Source: Methylotenera_A sp040079935
GTDB taxonomy: Bacteria > Pseudomonadota > Gammaproteobacteria > Burkholderiales > Methylophilaceae
Assembly (NCBI GenBank): GCA_040079935.1
Contig: JBEBJI010000005.1
Location: 1-64,000, forward strand
Reading direction: 5' to 3'
Length of the DNA: 64,000 bases
Numbering within the stretch: the stretch's first letter is position 1; each line of letters opens with the position of its first letter. This document shows, piece after piece, positions 54,104-62,510 of the stretch. The notes beneath the pieces were generated by a model. That model ran no database searches. It saw only the letters and a list, made by a program, of their open reading frames with translations, and was not told where the DNA came from. The position numbers were made by a program, and so were the translations under genes.

Positions 54104-54396
54104 TTCGAGTTGTTATGCCGTTTCATTTGCGCACGCTGGCGCATGTGGGCAACGAGGTGATGCTTGATGTTAAGGGTTCAGTCACGCTCCGTTCAGTACT
54201 TGACGAGATAGAGTTCCGTTATCCGATGCTACGTGGAACGATTCGAGACCATGTTACCCACAAGCGGCGACCTTTTTTGCGCTTCTTTGCTTGTGAAAAG
54301 GATTTATCCAATCATTCGCCGGACATAGCTTTGCCAGAAGCGGTAGTTTCGGGAGCGGAGCCTTTGCTTATTGTAGGTGCGATAGCAGGGGGCTAA
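54100..54396 (+). CDS. MoaD/ThiS-like ubiquitin-fold sulphur carrier
   Basis: A 98-residue beta-grasp protein ending in the Gly-Gly needed for C-terminal adenylation and thiocarboxylate formation (VGAIAGG). VMPFHLRTLAHVG and LRSVLDEIEFRYPMLR fit the fold. The start overlaps the preceding BNR gene (ATGA). No MoaE, MoeB-like E1 or ThiF is adjacent, so the sulphur acceptor is unknown. The 129 bases after it hold no recognised element. Confidence 0.82.
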   Translation: MIRVVMPFHLRTLAHVGNEVMLDVKGSVTLRSVLDEIEFRYPMLRGTIRDHVTHKRRPFLRFFACEKDLSNHSPDIALPEAVVSGAEPLLIVGAIAGG

Positions 54397-54525
54397 CGCA
54401 CTTCCAGATTAAAACATCAACCATATCAAAATCTACATTGCATTTGTGTAGTCTCTACAAAAATGTCGTCATGTGGTCAATCATTTAAGCGATAATCATT
54501 CAAATTATTAAAGGTTGTTTATTTC

Positions 54526-55152
54526 ATGTGTGATTACGCGACGTTGGTAAAAACTTTGCAGCAGTTTGCTGAGCAAGCTAAGCATAAACCGCTGACTTTA
54601 GGCGAGGCGCTGGATACTTTGGATGAGGCGGGTTACGCGTTTATTGCGATTATTTTGGTGTTACCATTTTTGCAGCCTTTGCCGCTGGGGCCAATCACGG
54701 TGCTGGGCGGCGTTGCTTTTGCAGCCTTGGGTTGGCAATTGTTTCATGGTCATGAATCGCCTGTTTTGCCAGAAAAATTACGCACGCTGGAGTTTTCTGA
54801 AAATACATGGCAAATATTAACCAACGTTTGCCTTAAAATTTTGGGCCTTTGCAGAAAGTTTACCAAACCACGCTATCCGTCATTGGTCAATGGTGTTCGC
54901 GGGCAAAAAATTGGTGGCTTTATATTATTGGCGGGCGGTGCATTAATGGCCATTCCATTCGGCGTATTACCGCTTAACAATATGCTGCCAGGCTTGGCGA
55001 TATTGTTTTATTGCATTGGCGAGCTGGAAGATGACGGCCTGATGTTTTACATCGCGTTTTTTTGGCTCATCGTTACCGTTATTTATTTTGGCGCGTTCTT
55101 TTTTATGCTGTGGTATTTTGGCAAAGCCGCGTTGGCGATGTTTCACTTTTAA
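54526..55152 (+). CDS. ExoD family membrane protein
   Basis: A 208-residue protein of the exopolysaccharide synthesis (ExoD) family. The soluble N-terminal helix LTLGEALDTLDEAGYAFIAIILVLPFLQPLPLGP contains the signature and is followed by four hydrophobic helices (residues about 35-75 and 125-205). The family was named from a rhizobial exopolysaccharide mutant; its molecular role is not settled. No polysaccharide genes are adjacent. Confidence 0.85.
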   Translation: MCDYATLVKTLQQFAEQAKHKPLTLGEALDTLDEAGYAFIAIILVLPFLQPLPLGPITVLGGVAFAALGWQLFHGHESPVLPEKLRTLEFSENTWQILTNVCLKILGLCRKFTKPRYPSLVNGVRGQKIGGFILLAGGALMAIPFGVLPLNNMLPGLAILFYCIGELEDDGLMFYIAFFWLIVTVIYFGAFFFMLWYFGKAALAMFHF

Positions 55153-55181
55153 GCACGAATAAACTTAAAAACCACTGCCCT

Positions 55182-55322
55182 GTAGCAGTTCTTGGCATCA
55201 CCATTCTCGCTAAGTGCTAAAGCACTAAGTCGAATGCGAGACACGCATGGATACAAGGTGAATCAAACTCATGCAATGAGTTTGAGAGAGGGTGCCCTGG
55301 GGCATTGCCTTGCAGAGCATTT
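55182..55322. repeat. Composite hairpin element related to the REP-like family
   Basis: Pieces of the palindrome core (TGCCCTGTAG, GCATGGATA, TTGCAGAGCAT) occur in order but are separated by extra sequence. That sequence carries AGTGC/GCACT (near 55217-55230), CTCGC/GCGAG around it, and a perfect AAACTCAT/ATGAGTTT stem (near 55268). It looks like a REP copy split by inserted sequence. It fills the gap between the ExoD gene and rubredoxin. Confidence 0.5.
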
Positions 55323-55351
55323 ATTTTAAGCTTAAATAAGTAGTTTTAGAG

Positions 55352-55516
55352 TTAAAATTCTACCATTTCAAAGTCAGCTTTACCTGCGCCACATTCTGGG
55401 CATTTCCAATCGGCGGGCACATCTTCCCAGCGCGTACCTGCTGGGATGCCGTCTTCTGGCCAGCCTTTTTCTTCCTCGTAAATTAAACCGCACACTACGC
55501 ACATCCAAGCTTTCAT
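55352..55516 (-). CDS. rubA: Rubredoxin
   Basis: A 54-residue iron protein with one Fe(Cys)4 centre that carries single electrons. The two cysteine pairs are CVVC (C6, C9) and CPEC (C39, C42), with the conserved GWPEDGIPAGTRWEDVP between them. ATG at 55514-55516 with AGGAATA upstream. In many betaproteobacteria the gene lies next to thiD; here it stands alone between the ExoD-like and katG genes. Confidence 0.93.
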   Translation of the reverse strand: MKAWMCVVCGLIYEEEKGWPEDGIPAGTRWEDVPADWKCPECGAGKADFEMVEF

Positions 55517-55600
55517 GTTTATTCCTATTCGCTATTAACGGGGTTATTTTAAGTGATAAATATGTAAGTTTGTCGCAAACGTGCATAAAAACTTACAGAA

Positions 55601-55632
55601 AAAAGCCCGCTTGCGCGGGCTTAATTTTTTTG
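55601..55632 (-). terminator. Rho-independent terminator of katG
   Basis: On the minus strand AAGCCCGC, loop GCAA, GCGGGCTT and a T run, 20-40 bases after the katG stop. Confidence 0.85.
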
Positions 55633-55643
55633 GCTAATAATTT

Positions 55644-57806
55644 TTATTTTAAATCAAAACGATCGGCATTCATCACTTTCGTCCATGCAGCAACAAAGTC
55701 TTTAACAAACTTTTCCTTAGAGTCATCTTGTGCATAAACTTCAGCATAAGAACGAAGGATAGAGTTTGAACCAAACACTAAATCAGCTCTAGTTGCTGTC
55801 CACTTCACTGCGCCTGTCTTGCGGCAACGGATTTCATAAAGGTTACTACCTGTTGGTTTCCAGGTGTAGGCCATATCAGTCAGGTTGACGAAGAAGTCGT
55901 TGGTTAGCGCACCGACCCGATCGGTGAACACACCATGCTTGGTGCCACCGTGGTTAGTGCCGATAACACGCATACCGCCTACCAAAGCAGTCATTTCACA
56001 TGCGGTCAGGCCAAGTAGCTGGGTGCGATCTAATAATAGCTCTTCGGCACTGACGACATAATCTTTCTTCAGCCAGTTGCGGTAACCATCGGCCACCGGT
56101 TCCAGCGATTCGAACGACTCGACGTCGGTTTGCGCCTGGTTGGCGTCGCCACGTCCCGGAGCAAAAGGCACGGTCACGGCGAAGCCGCCTGCCTTAGCCG
56201 CTTGCTCGACTCCGAGATTGCCGGCCAGCACAATCACATCCGCCACACTTGCGCCGCTTTCGGCAGCAATTTTTTCCAGCACGGCCAGTACCTTGGTTAG
56301 ACGGGCAGGCTCGTTGCCTTCCCAGTCCTTCTGTGGAGCCAAGCGAATTCGTGCGCCGTTGGCACCGCCACGCATATCAGAGCCACGGAATGTTCTTGCG
56401 CTATCCCATGCGGTGGCAACCATGTCGCTGATGCCCAGACCGCTAGCCGCAATCTTGGCTTTGACTGCCGCAACATCATAATTGGTAGAACCTGCGGGAA
56501 CAGGATCCTGCCAGATCAGGTCTTCCTGCGGCACATCAGGACCAAGATAGCGGCTTTTCGGACCTAAGTCGCGATGCGTTAATTTGAACCACGCACGTGC
56601 AAACACTTCTGAAAAATAGGCGGGGTCTTTGTGGAACCGTTCTGAGATTTTTCGATAGATGGGATCTTTCGCCATCGCCATGTCCGCGTCAGTCATGATG
56701 GGGTTGTGCCGAACGGCAGGGTTTTCCACATCGACAGGCTTGTCTTCTTCTTTAATGTTGATCGGTTCCCACTGCCGAGCGCCCGCGGGGCTTGATCTGA
56801 TTTCCCACTCATGGTTGAGTAGCATATCGAAATAGCCATTGTCGAATTTGGTTGGGTGTGTGGTCCATGCGCCCTCAAGGCCGCTGGAAACCGTCTCGTT
56901 ACCAACGCCTTTACCTTGTGGATTGTGCCAACCAAAGCCTTGCTCACTGATGTCAGCCGCTTCTGGATTAGGTCCCAGTTTACTTGCATCACCATTGCCA
57001 TGGCACTTACCTACGGTATGGCCACCAGCGGTCAGCGCCACCGTTTCTTCGTCGTTCATCGCCATGCGTGCGAAGGTTTCTCGCACGGCCTCGGCTGTTT
57101 TTAGTGGATCAGGCTTACCATCTACGCCTTCAGGATTCACATAAATCAAGCCCATCTGTACTGCAGCAAGCGGGTTCTCAAGTGAGGTCTCGTCGCTCGC
57201 GCTCGCATAACGATCCTTGCTGAGCCATACCTTTTCGGATCCCCAGTAAATGTCCTTTTCAGGGTGCCAGATATCCTCACGGCCGAAACCGAAGCCGAAG
57301 GTCTTCAGGCCCATTGATTCATAGGCAATAGTGCCGGCGAGGACGATCAGATCGGCCCAGCTGATTTGATTGCCGTATTTTTTCTTAATCGGCCAAAGCA
57401 GGCGGCGGCCCTTGTCCAGATTGACGTTGTCGGGCCAGGAATTCAGTGGAGCAAAACGTTGATTACCTGTACCCGCGCCACCACGTCCGTCGGCGGTACG
57501 ATAGGTACCAGCCGCATGCCATGCCATTCGTATCATCAGGCCGCCATAATGTCCCCAGTCCGCTGGCCACCAGTCTTGGCTGTCTGTCATCAGGGCGTGA
57601 AGGTCTTTTTTGAGCGCAACGATGTCGAGCTTCTTGACCTCTTCCCGGTAATTGAAACCTGCTCCCATTGGATTAGTTTTGGTATCGTGCTGATGCAGAA
57701 TATCGAAGTTCAGGGCCTTGGGCCACCAATCCATATTTGAATTTCCTGTTGCGGTATTGCCGCCGTGCATAACTGGACATTTGCCAGTTGATGGTTTATT
57801 TTCCAT
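55644..57806 (-). CDS. katG: Catalase-peroxidase
   Basis: Bifunctional haem enzyme that removes hydrogen peroxide. The protein has 720 residues. The distal-haem RMAWHAAGTYR near 93-103 carries the active Arg, Trp and His, and ALTAGGHTVGKCHGNG near 255 holds the proximal His. The Trp-Tyr-Met crosslink residues of the family are identifiable (GLIYVNPEG for Tyr, FARMAMN for Met). A C-terminal duplicated, non-haem domain follows. Wobble positions are more GC-rich than in the neighbours, hinting at later acquisition. It diverges from oxyR, its expected activator. Confidence 0.96.
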   Translation of the reverse strand: MENKPSTGKCPVMHGGNTATGNSNMDWWPKALNFDILHQHDTKTNPMGAGFNYREEVKKLDIVALKKDLHALMTDSQDWWPADWGHYGGLMIRMAWHAAGTYRTADGRGGAGTGNQRFAPLNSWPDNVNLDKGRRLLWPIKKKYGNQISWADLIVLAGTIAYESMGLKTFGFGFGREDIWHPEKDIYWGSEKVWLSKDRYASASDETSLENPLAAVQMGLIYVNPEGVDGKPDPLKTAEAVRETFARMAMNDEETVALTAGGHTVGKCHGNGDASKLGPNPEAADISEQGFGWHNPQGKGVGNETVSSGLEGAWTTHPTKFDNGYFDMLLNHEWEIRSSPAGARQWEPINIKEEDKPVDVENPAVRHNPIMTDADMAMAKDPIYRKISERFHKDPAYFSEVFARAWFKLTHRDLGPKSRYLGPDVPQEDLIWQDPVPAGSTNYDVAAVKAKIAASGLGISDMVATAWDSARTFRGSDMRGGANGARIRLAPQKDWEGNEPARLTKVLAVLEKIAAESGASVADVIVLAGNLGVEQAAKAGGFAVTVPFAPGRGDANQAQTDVESFESLEPVADGYRNWLKKDYVVSAEELLLDRTQLLGLTACEMTALVGGMRVIGTNHGGTKHGVFTDRVGALTNDFFVNLTDMAYTWKPTGSNLYEIRCRKTGAVKWTATRADLVFGSNSILRSYAEVYAQDDSKEKFVKDFVAAWTKVMNADRFDLK

Positions 57807-57891
57807 GGTAAAACTCCTTTATAATTTCAGTTAATAATGGGTGCTTTGATTTATTTGTCATAGATTTCTTCTAATAGAATATTCAACTAAA

Positions 57892-57966
57892 TTAATTACA
57901 GACTGCGTAGTTAGCTAGGAGCTCAATTACCACTTCGCTAGCCGTTTCAAAAATAGTGCTAATCAT
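57892..57966 (-). CDS. Candidate 24-residue peptide upstream of katG
   Basis: An open reading frame of 24 codons (MISTIFETASEVV, ending NYAVCN) with a strong ribosome site AGGAGAG four bases before the ATG. It lies on the katG strand, 85 bases upstream of the katG start, in the 318-base katG-oxyR gap, which otherwise holds only AT-rich promoter sequence. It could be a leader or a free peptide. No family was recognised; it may also be a chance frame. Confidence 0.4.
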   Translation of the reverse strand: MISTIFETASEVVIELLANYAVCN

Positions 57967-58124
57967 CTTACTCTCCTAAACTGCCATCATTGCAGATGCA
58001 TAGAAAGTATTGTAGGCAGGTAAATTTGATTTGTATAATTGTATGTATTGATAAAGTTGATAAATAAAATTAATTGATATATTATAAGACTAACTTATTA
58101 AATATAAATTCACCCGGGTACTAA

Positions 58125-59024
58125 ATGAGTCTTACTGAACTAAAATTTATCGTTGCTGTGGCGCAAGAACGCAACTTTAGACGCGCGGCGGAAAAGTGTT
58201 TTGTGACCCAACCTGCGCTGAGTTTGGCGATTAAAAAGTTGGAAGAAGAGCTGAACGTCATCATTTTTGAGCGTAGCCGTAGCGATGTGAGCATGACAGA
58301 AATAGGTGCGAAAATTATCGAGCAAGCCGAGAAAGTATTAGAAGAAGCCGCGCGTATAAAACAATTGGCAGAGCTGGGCAAAAATCAGCTGAAAGGCTCG
58401 TTAAAGCTAGGGTTAATTCATTCAATTGGCCCCTATTTGTTGCCAGAAATTATCCCCATTTTGCGTAAAACTGCGCCAGATATGCCGCTGGAAGTAGAAG
58501 AAAATTTAACTGCCAATTTGGAGACACAGCTTAAAAATGGCGTGATTGACGCAGCGATTATCGCGTTGCCATTTGATGTGGCAGGTTTGCAATATCGCGC
58601 ACTTTACGATGAAGAGTTTGATGTGGTGGTGCCGAGCCATCACCATTGGGCGACGCGCAAGCACATTAAACCAGAAGAGTTGTCAGAGGAAAAAGTGTTG
58701 CTGCTGAATAGCGGCCATTGTTTTAGCAATCAAGTGACGCAAGCCTGCCCCGAGCTTTCGCGCAAAGGCGAGATTTTGCAGGGTAATTCACTAGAGACGA
58801 TTCGTAATATGGTGGCATCGAACTTGGGCATTACCGTGTTGCCATGCTCAGCTACTGCAGCGCGCTACAATAATCCGTTGATTAAGGTAATTCCATTTGC
58901 TGCGCCTGCGCCCACAAGGCGCATCGCTATTGCGTGGAGGAAAAGCTTTGTTAGATTGGAAGCGGTGGAAAAAATTGCCGAGGCGATTAAGGCAATTAAT
59001 TCTGATTACATGAAAACGATTTAA
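58125..59024 (+). CDS. oxyR: Peroxide-sensing regulator OxyR
   Basis: A LysR-type activator of peroxide defence. The protein has 299 residues: a winged helix at 1-60 (FRRAAEKCFVTQPALSLAIKKLE) and a C-terminal effector domain. The redox cysteines fall at C199 and C208 (SGHCFSNQVTQACPEL), the same numbers as in E. coli OxyR, so disulphide activation is expected. It diverges from katG, the likely main target. A two-way terminator and pqqA follow. Confidence 0.96.
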   Translation: MSLTELKFIVAVAQERNFRRAAEKCFVTQPALSLAIKKLEEELNVIIFERSRSDVSMTEIGAKIIEQAEKVLEEAARIKQLAELGKNQLKGSLKLGLIHSIGPYLLPEIIPILRKTAPDMPLEVEENLTANLETQLKNGVIDAAIIALPFDVAGLQYRALYDEEFDVVVPSHHHWATRKHIKPEELSEEKVLLLNSGHCFSNQVTQACPELSRKGEILQGNSLETIRNMVASNLGITVLPCSATAARYNNPLIKVIPFAAPAPTRRIAIAWRKSFVRLEAVEKIAEAIKAINSDYMKTI

Positions 59025-59043
59025 CTGCAGAAGCGGTAAGCAA

Positions 59044-59073
59044 TAAAAAAGGACGCCTAAGCGTCCTTTTTCA
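59044..59073. terminator. Bidirectional terminator between oxyR and pqqA
   Basis: A-run, GGACGC, loop CTAA, GCGTCC and T-run: a strong hairpin usable from both convergent genes. Confidence 0.88.
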
Positions 59074-59086
59074 ATTAAGCGTTAGC

Positions 59087-59158
59087 TTATTTATTCATTA
59101 CGTACATTGTTACTTCAAAGCCAAAACGCATTTCTGTAGCTGCTGGTGTTGTCCACAT
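59087..59158 (-). CDS. pqqA: PQQ precursor peptide PqqA
   Basis: A 23-residue substrate peptide for pyrroloquinoline quinone synthesis. The conserved glutamate and tyrosine that are crosslinked lie in FGFEVTMYV (E15, Y19), and the N-terminus MWTTPA is typical. GGAGA precedes the ATG. The gene has its own terminator and no pqqBCDE beside it, so it is expressed alone, as in several methylotrophs. PQQ serves methanol dehydrogenases (family knowledge), supporting a methylotrophic host. Confidence 0.92.
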   Translation of the reverse strand: MWTTPAATEMRFGFEVTMYVMNK

Positions 59159-59262
59159 AATATTTCTCCAAAAGTTGTTTAATAAAATTAAGTACTACGC
59201 AATCTATGAGTTGTATACTACAGATTAGTTGAACATCAAGCCTATGTGTAGTTATTAAAAAA

Positions 59263-59281
59263 GACTAATGAAAATCATTAG
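59263..59281. promoter_or_regulatory. Fur-box-like inverted repeat upstream of pqqA
   Basis: CTAATGA, AAA, TCATTAG is a perfect inverted repeat. The 19 bases match the Fur consensus at 14 positions. It lies 105 bases upstream of the pqqA ATG. It could equally be the operator of another regulator. Confidence 0.35.
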
Positions 59282-59327
59282 AAAAGAAGTGAAATTATTG
59301 CTTATGCGGTCATTAATTGTTAAATGA

Positions 59328-59374
59328 TATGCCTTGAGAGGCAAGCGTAGAGCGGCTCGCAAGCCGACTTTTTT
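59328..59374. repeat. Diverged REP-like/terminator hairpin
   Basis: ATGCCTTGAGAGGCAAGC followed by CGGCT, CGCA, AGCCG and T-rich sequence. It resembles the repeat family only at the left end; the right part is a simple hairpin lying beyond the minus-strand gene ending at 59388 and may terminate it. Confidence 0.45.
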
Positions 59375-59387
59375 ACTATAAATAAAC

Positions 59388-60266
59388 TTAATAAACCAAT
59401 AAAACGCGGTAACCCGCCACAGTTAAATCAGTCACATTAATGGCTAAATTAATGCGCACTTCATCGCGTGAGGTAATGCCAGCAGCCACGTTTGCGGCGC
59501 TAGTTAAATACTCAGCAGGCTTGATTATTTTTCGCAATACGGGCTGATCAGAAGTATCGGTCAGCGTAAGCTCAATGTTTGGGTAAGCTTGCGCATAAGG
59601 CGCGTTATTGATGAGTAAACTAGAAAAATTAATCACGTTTTCATGCGTTTCATCTTCCTGCATGTCAGAGTCATCAATGGTGAAAAAATCCAAATTTTTA
59701 GGTAAATCAATTTCACATTTAAGTAAAACACAGGCTTGTACTAAATAAGGTTTAAATTGAGGATATTCCGCCGCGATTTTTGTGCGCGCTGCGTAAATAC
59801 TTTGTAGTCCTGCTAGTAAAGCCAGCAGCAGGCTAAATAATAATAACCAAATATTAAGTTTTGTTTTGGGATGAAATTTTGAATTAGCCGTTAAATCTTC
59901 AATAACAGCAGGCGTTTCAACTTCGTAAATTTCCTCTGCTTCAATCACAATCTCGTCAACATATGGATTGTCGGGTTGAATGGATTCTAAGTTTTCTAAA
60001 TTAGGAACGGATTCTAAGACAACATTTAGAACCTCACTCATGGGTATTTCTTCAGTATTTTGTGATGCTTCATTGCCTTGTGCTTCAATACTGGCTTGGT
60101 ATTCAGCTGCGCTATGAATGTCATCCGAAATTTCAGTGAGACGATTTTTTGCGTTAAAAATATGCTCGCAATTGCCGCATTGCACTTTGCCGCGATGTGC
60201 TTTGAGCTGCTCTTTAGTAAGCAAAAACTGTGTTTCGCAGGCAGGGCAGGAGGTAATGTAGTTCAT
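59388..60266 (-). CDS. MJ0042 zinc-finger and DUF3426 membrane protein
   Basis: A 292-residue protein. The N-terminal zinc ribbon has C7, C10, C30 and C33 (CPAC...CGNC, MJ0042 type). An acidic linker follows, then a membrane helix near 155-177 (IWLLLFSLLLALLAGLQSIYAA) and a C-terminal DUF3426 domain expected on the other side of the membrane. Role unknown. The ATG at 60264-60266 overlaps the prmA stop (ATGA), so it belongs to the acc-prmA transcript; the longer frame upstream is not used. Confidence 0.85.
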   Translation of the reverse strand: MNYITSCPACETQFLLTKEQLKAHRGKVQCGNCEHIFNAKNRLTEISDDIHSAAEYQASIEAQGNEASQNTEEIPMSEVLNVVLESVPNLENLESIQPDNPYVDEIVIEAEEIYEVETPAVIEDLTANSKFHPKTKLNIWLLLFSLLLALLAGLQSIYAARTKIAAEYPQFKPYLVQACVLLKCEIDLPKNLDFFTIDDSDMQEDETHENVINFSSLLINNAPYAQAYPNIELTLTDTSDQPVLRKIIKPAEYLTSAANVAAGITSRDEVRINLAINVTDLTVAGYRVLLVY

Positions 60267-61150
60267 CGTTTTGTGCCAGTGAGCAATATCCAAGCGTCTT
60301 TTTGAGTGTGTGCGTCCATATTAAACCATTCGCTATAGCGTGCAATCAGCGTTTCTTTTTGTTCTTCTAATATACCCGATAATGCCAATTTAGCGCCAGT
60401 TTTGCAATATTTTGCTAGCGCCGGCGCAAGCACCATGAGTGCGCTGGATAAAATATTAGCCACAACAATATCAAAAGTTTGGTCTGTAAATGTATTAGCA
60501 TCAAAAAAGTCGATTTCAACTTGATTTTGTTGAGCATTATAGTTGCTGGAAATAATGGCCTGCAAGTCAATATCTACGCCACTTACAGAGCCTGCATCAA
60601 GTTTTTTTGCCGCAATCGCTAAAATGCCAGAGCCACAACCGTAATCTAACACAGATTTTTTATCTAGCATTTGCTCACATAGCCATTGCAAACATAAACT
60701 TGTGGTGGGATGGCTACCAGTGCCAAACGCTAAGCCTGGGTCAAGCACGATATTAATCGCGTCTGCATTGGGAGCCACATGCCAAGTCGGCACAATCCAC
60801 AATTTTTCGGTAATTTTAATTGGGTCAAATTGCGCTTGAGTAGCGCGCACCCAGTCTTGCTCGGCAATAATTTCGGTATTGAACTGAAATTGAGGAATTT
60901 TAGTTGTTACTTTAAGCGCACTAATAATTTGACTGATATCAGTATTCTCAGCAAACATCGCAGTGACAATATTTTGTTGCCAAATACCAGGGGGAGGATC
61001 GCCAGGCTCACCAAATATGGCTTGTTCGGCAGCGGTTTCAGCGTTGGCATCTTCTATACTGGCAGAAAGCGCGCCGATTTCCATTAGCGCGTCACTAATT
61101 AAATCGGCGTTCTGTTCGTTTGCGTGAATTTTTAGTAATAGCCAAGCCAC
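60263..61150 (-). CDS. prmA: Ribosomal protein L11 methyltransferase
   Basis: Trimethylates ribosomal protein L11. About 295 residues from the GTG at 61148-61150 (MAWLLLKIHANEQ), which fits the family start and begins one base after the accC stop; a TTG six codons earlier is an alternative. The SAM site SVLDYGCGSGILAIAAKKL lies near 165-183 and the substrate domain is N-terminal. Part of aroQ-accB-accC-prmA. Confidence 0.94.
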   Translation of the reverse strand: MAWLLLKIHANEQNADLISDALMEIGALSASIEDANAETAAEQAIFGEPGDPPPGIWQQNIVTAMFAENTDISQIISALKVTTKIPQFQFNTEIIAEQDWVRATQAQFDPIKITEKLWIVPTWHVAPNADAINIVLDPGLAFGTGSHPTTSLCLQWLCEQMLDKKSVLDYGCGSGILAIAAKKLDAGSVSGVDIDLQAIISSNYNAQQNQVEIDFFDANTFTDQTFDIVVANILSSALMVLAPALAKYCKTGAKLALSGILEEQKETLIARYSEWFNMDAHTQKDAWILLTGTKR

Positions 61151-61151
61151 A

Positions 61152-62504
61152 CTATTTATTGTGGCCAATACCTAATTTTTGTTCGAGGTAATGAATGCTG
61201 GTGCCACCTAGATGGAAGGCCACATCTGCCATTAAATCTGCATGCAATGGAATATTGGTTTTAATGCCATCCACCAACATTTCAGATAGCGCAATGCGCA
61301 TGCGCGCAATCGCTTGGTCGCGTGTAGCACCATAAGTGATAAGCTTACCAATCATCGAATCATAATGCGAAGGCACCGTGTAGCCCGCATAAGCGTGCGT
61401 ATCTATACGCACGCCAGGCCCGCCAGGCATATGGAATGTACCAATTTTGCCCGGTGAAGGCACAAAGTTATACGGATCTTCTGCGTTAATACGACACTCA
61501 ATGGCATGGCCACGCAACACAATATCTTTTTGGCGGAATTTTAATTTTTCGCCATTTGCCACAAAAATTTGTTGCTGTACCAAATCAAGTCCAGTAATCA
61601 TCTCGGTCACGGTGTGCTCTACTTGTAAGCGAGTGTTCATCTCGATGAAATAAAATTCACCGTTTTCATACAAAAATTCGAATGTGCCTGCACCGCGATA
61701 TTTAATTTTACGACATGCTTCGGCACAACGTTCACCAATTTTGTCGCGTAGTTTAGGCGCCAATAAAGGTGAAGGCGCTTCTTCGATAATTTTTTGATGG
61801 CGACGTTGCATAGAACAATCTCGGTCGCCTAAAAAAACCGCATTGCCATGCTGATCTGCCAAAATTTGTATTTCAATGTGGCGCGGATTTTCTAAAAACT
61901 TTTCCATGTAGACCATCGGGTTGCCAAAGGCAGCCTGTGCCTCGGCTTTGGTCATGGCAACTGCGTTAATCAAGGCTGCTTCAGTATGCACTACGCGCAT
62001 ACCTCTACCGCCGCCGCCGCCAGCAGCTTTGATAATGACTGGGTAACCCACTTTTTTGGCAGTTTTAATTATTTCTACGGAGTCATCCGGCAATGCGCCA
62101 TCAGAACCAGGAACGCATGGCACGCCCGCTTTTCGCATAGCGTCTTTAGCAGATACTTTATCGCCCATTAAGCGGATTGTTTCAGCGCGCGGGCCAATAA
62201 ATACAAAGCCGCTTTGTTCTACACGCTCTGCAAAATCTGCATTTTCAGATAAAAAGCCATAACCTGGATGAATAGCCTGTGCGTCGGTGACTTCTGCTGC
62301 GCTGATCACCGCAGGGATGTTTAAATAACTTTGATTAGAAGGTGCTGGCCCAATACAAACTGATTCGTCGGCAAGCTTGACGTATTTGGCCTCTTTATCA
62401 GCCTCAGAATGAACCGCTACGGTTTTGATGCCAAGTTCACGGCACGCGCGCTGTACGCGTAGAGCTATCTCTCCGCGGTTGGCGATGAGTATTTTTTCAA
62501 ACAT
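61152..62504 (-). CDS. accC: Biotin carboxylase
   Basis: Biotin carboxylase subunit of acetyl-CoA carboxylase, which carboxylates biotin on AccB with bicarbonate and ATP. The protein has 450 residues: an N-terminal domain from KILIANRGEIALRVQRA, the ATP-grasp glycine loop AGGGGGRGMRVV near 160-173, EKFLENPRHIEIQ and FIEMNTRLQVEHTVTE. It starts 6 bases after accB. Confidence 0.97.
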   Translation of the reverse strand: MFEKILIANRGEIALRVQRACRELGIKTVAVHSEADKEAKYVKLADESVCIGPAPSNQSYLNIPAVISAAEVTDAQAIHPGYGFLSENADFAERVEQSGFVFIGPRAETIRLMGDKVSAKDAMRKAGVPCVPGSDGALPDDSVEIIKTAKKVGYPVIIKAAGGGGGRGMRVVHTEAALINAVAMTKAEAQAAFGNPMVYMEKFLENPRHIEIQILADQHGNAVFLGDRDCSMQRRHQKIIEEAPSPLLAPKLRDKIGERCAEACRKIKYRGAGTFEFLYENGEFYFIEMNTRLQVEHTVTEMITGLDLVQQQIFVANGEKLKFRQKDIVLRGHAIECRINAEDPYNFVPSPGKIGTFHMPGGPGVRIDTHAYAGYTVPSHYDSMIGKLITYGATRDQAIARMRIALSEMLVDGIKTNIPLHADLMADVAFHLGGTSIHYLEQKLGIGHNK

Positions 62505-62510
62505 AAATGC

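Noticed and set aside
57807..58124. OxyR four-box ATAG/CTAT binding site
   Set aside because: ATAG occurs twice (57860, 57874) but the spacing does not fit the 22-base repeat of the consensus, so no site is claimed.
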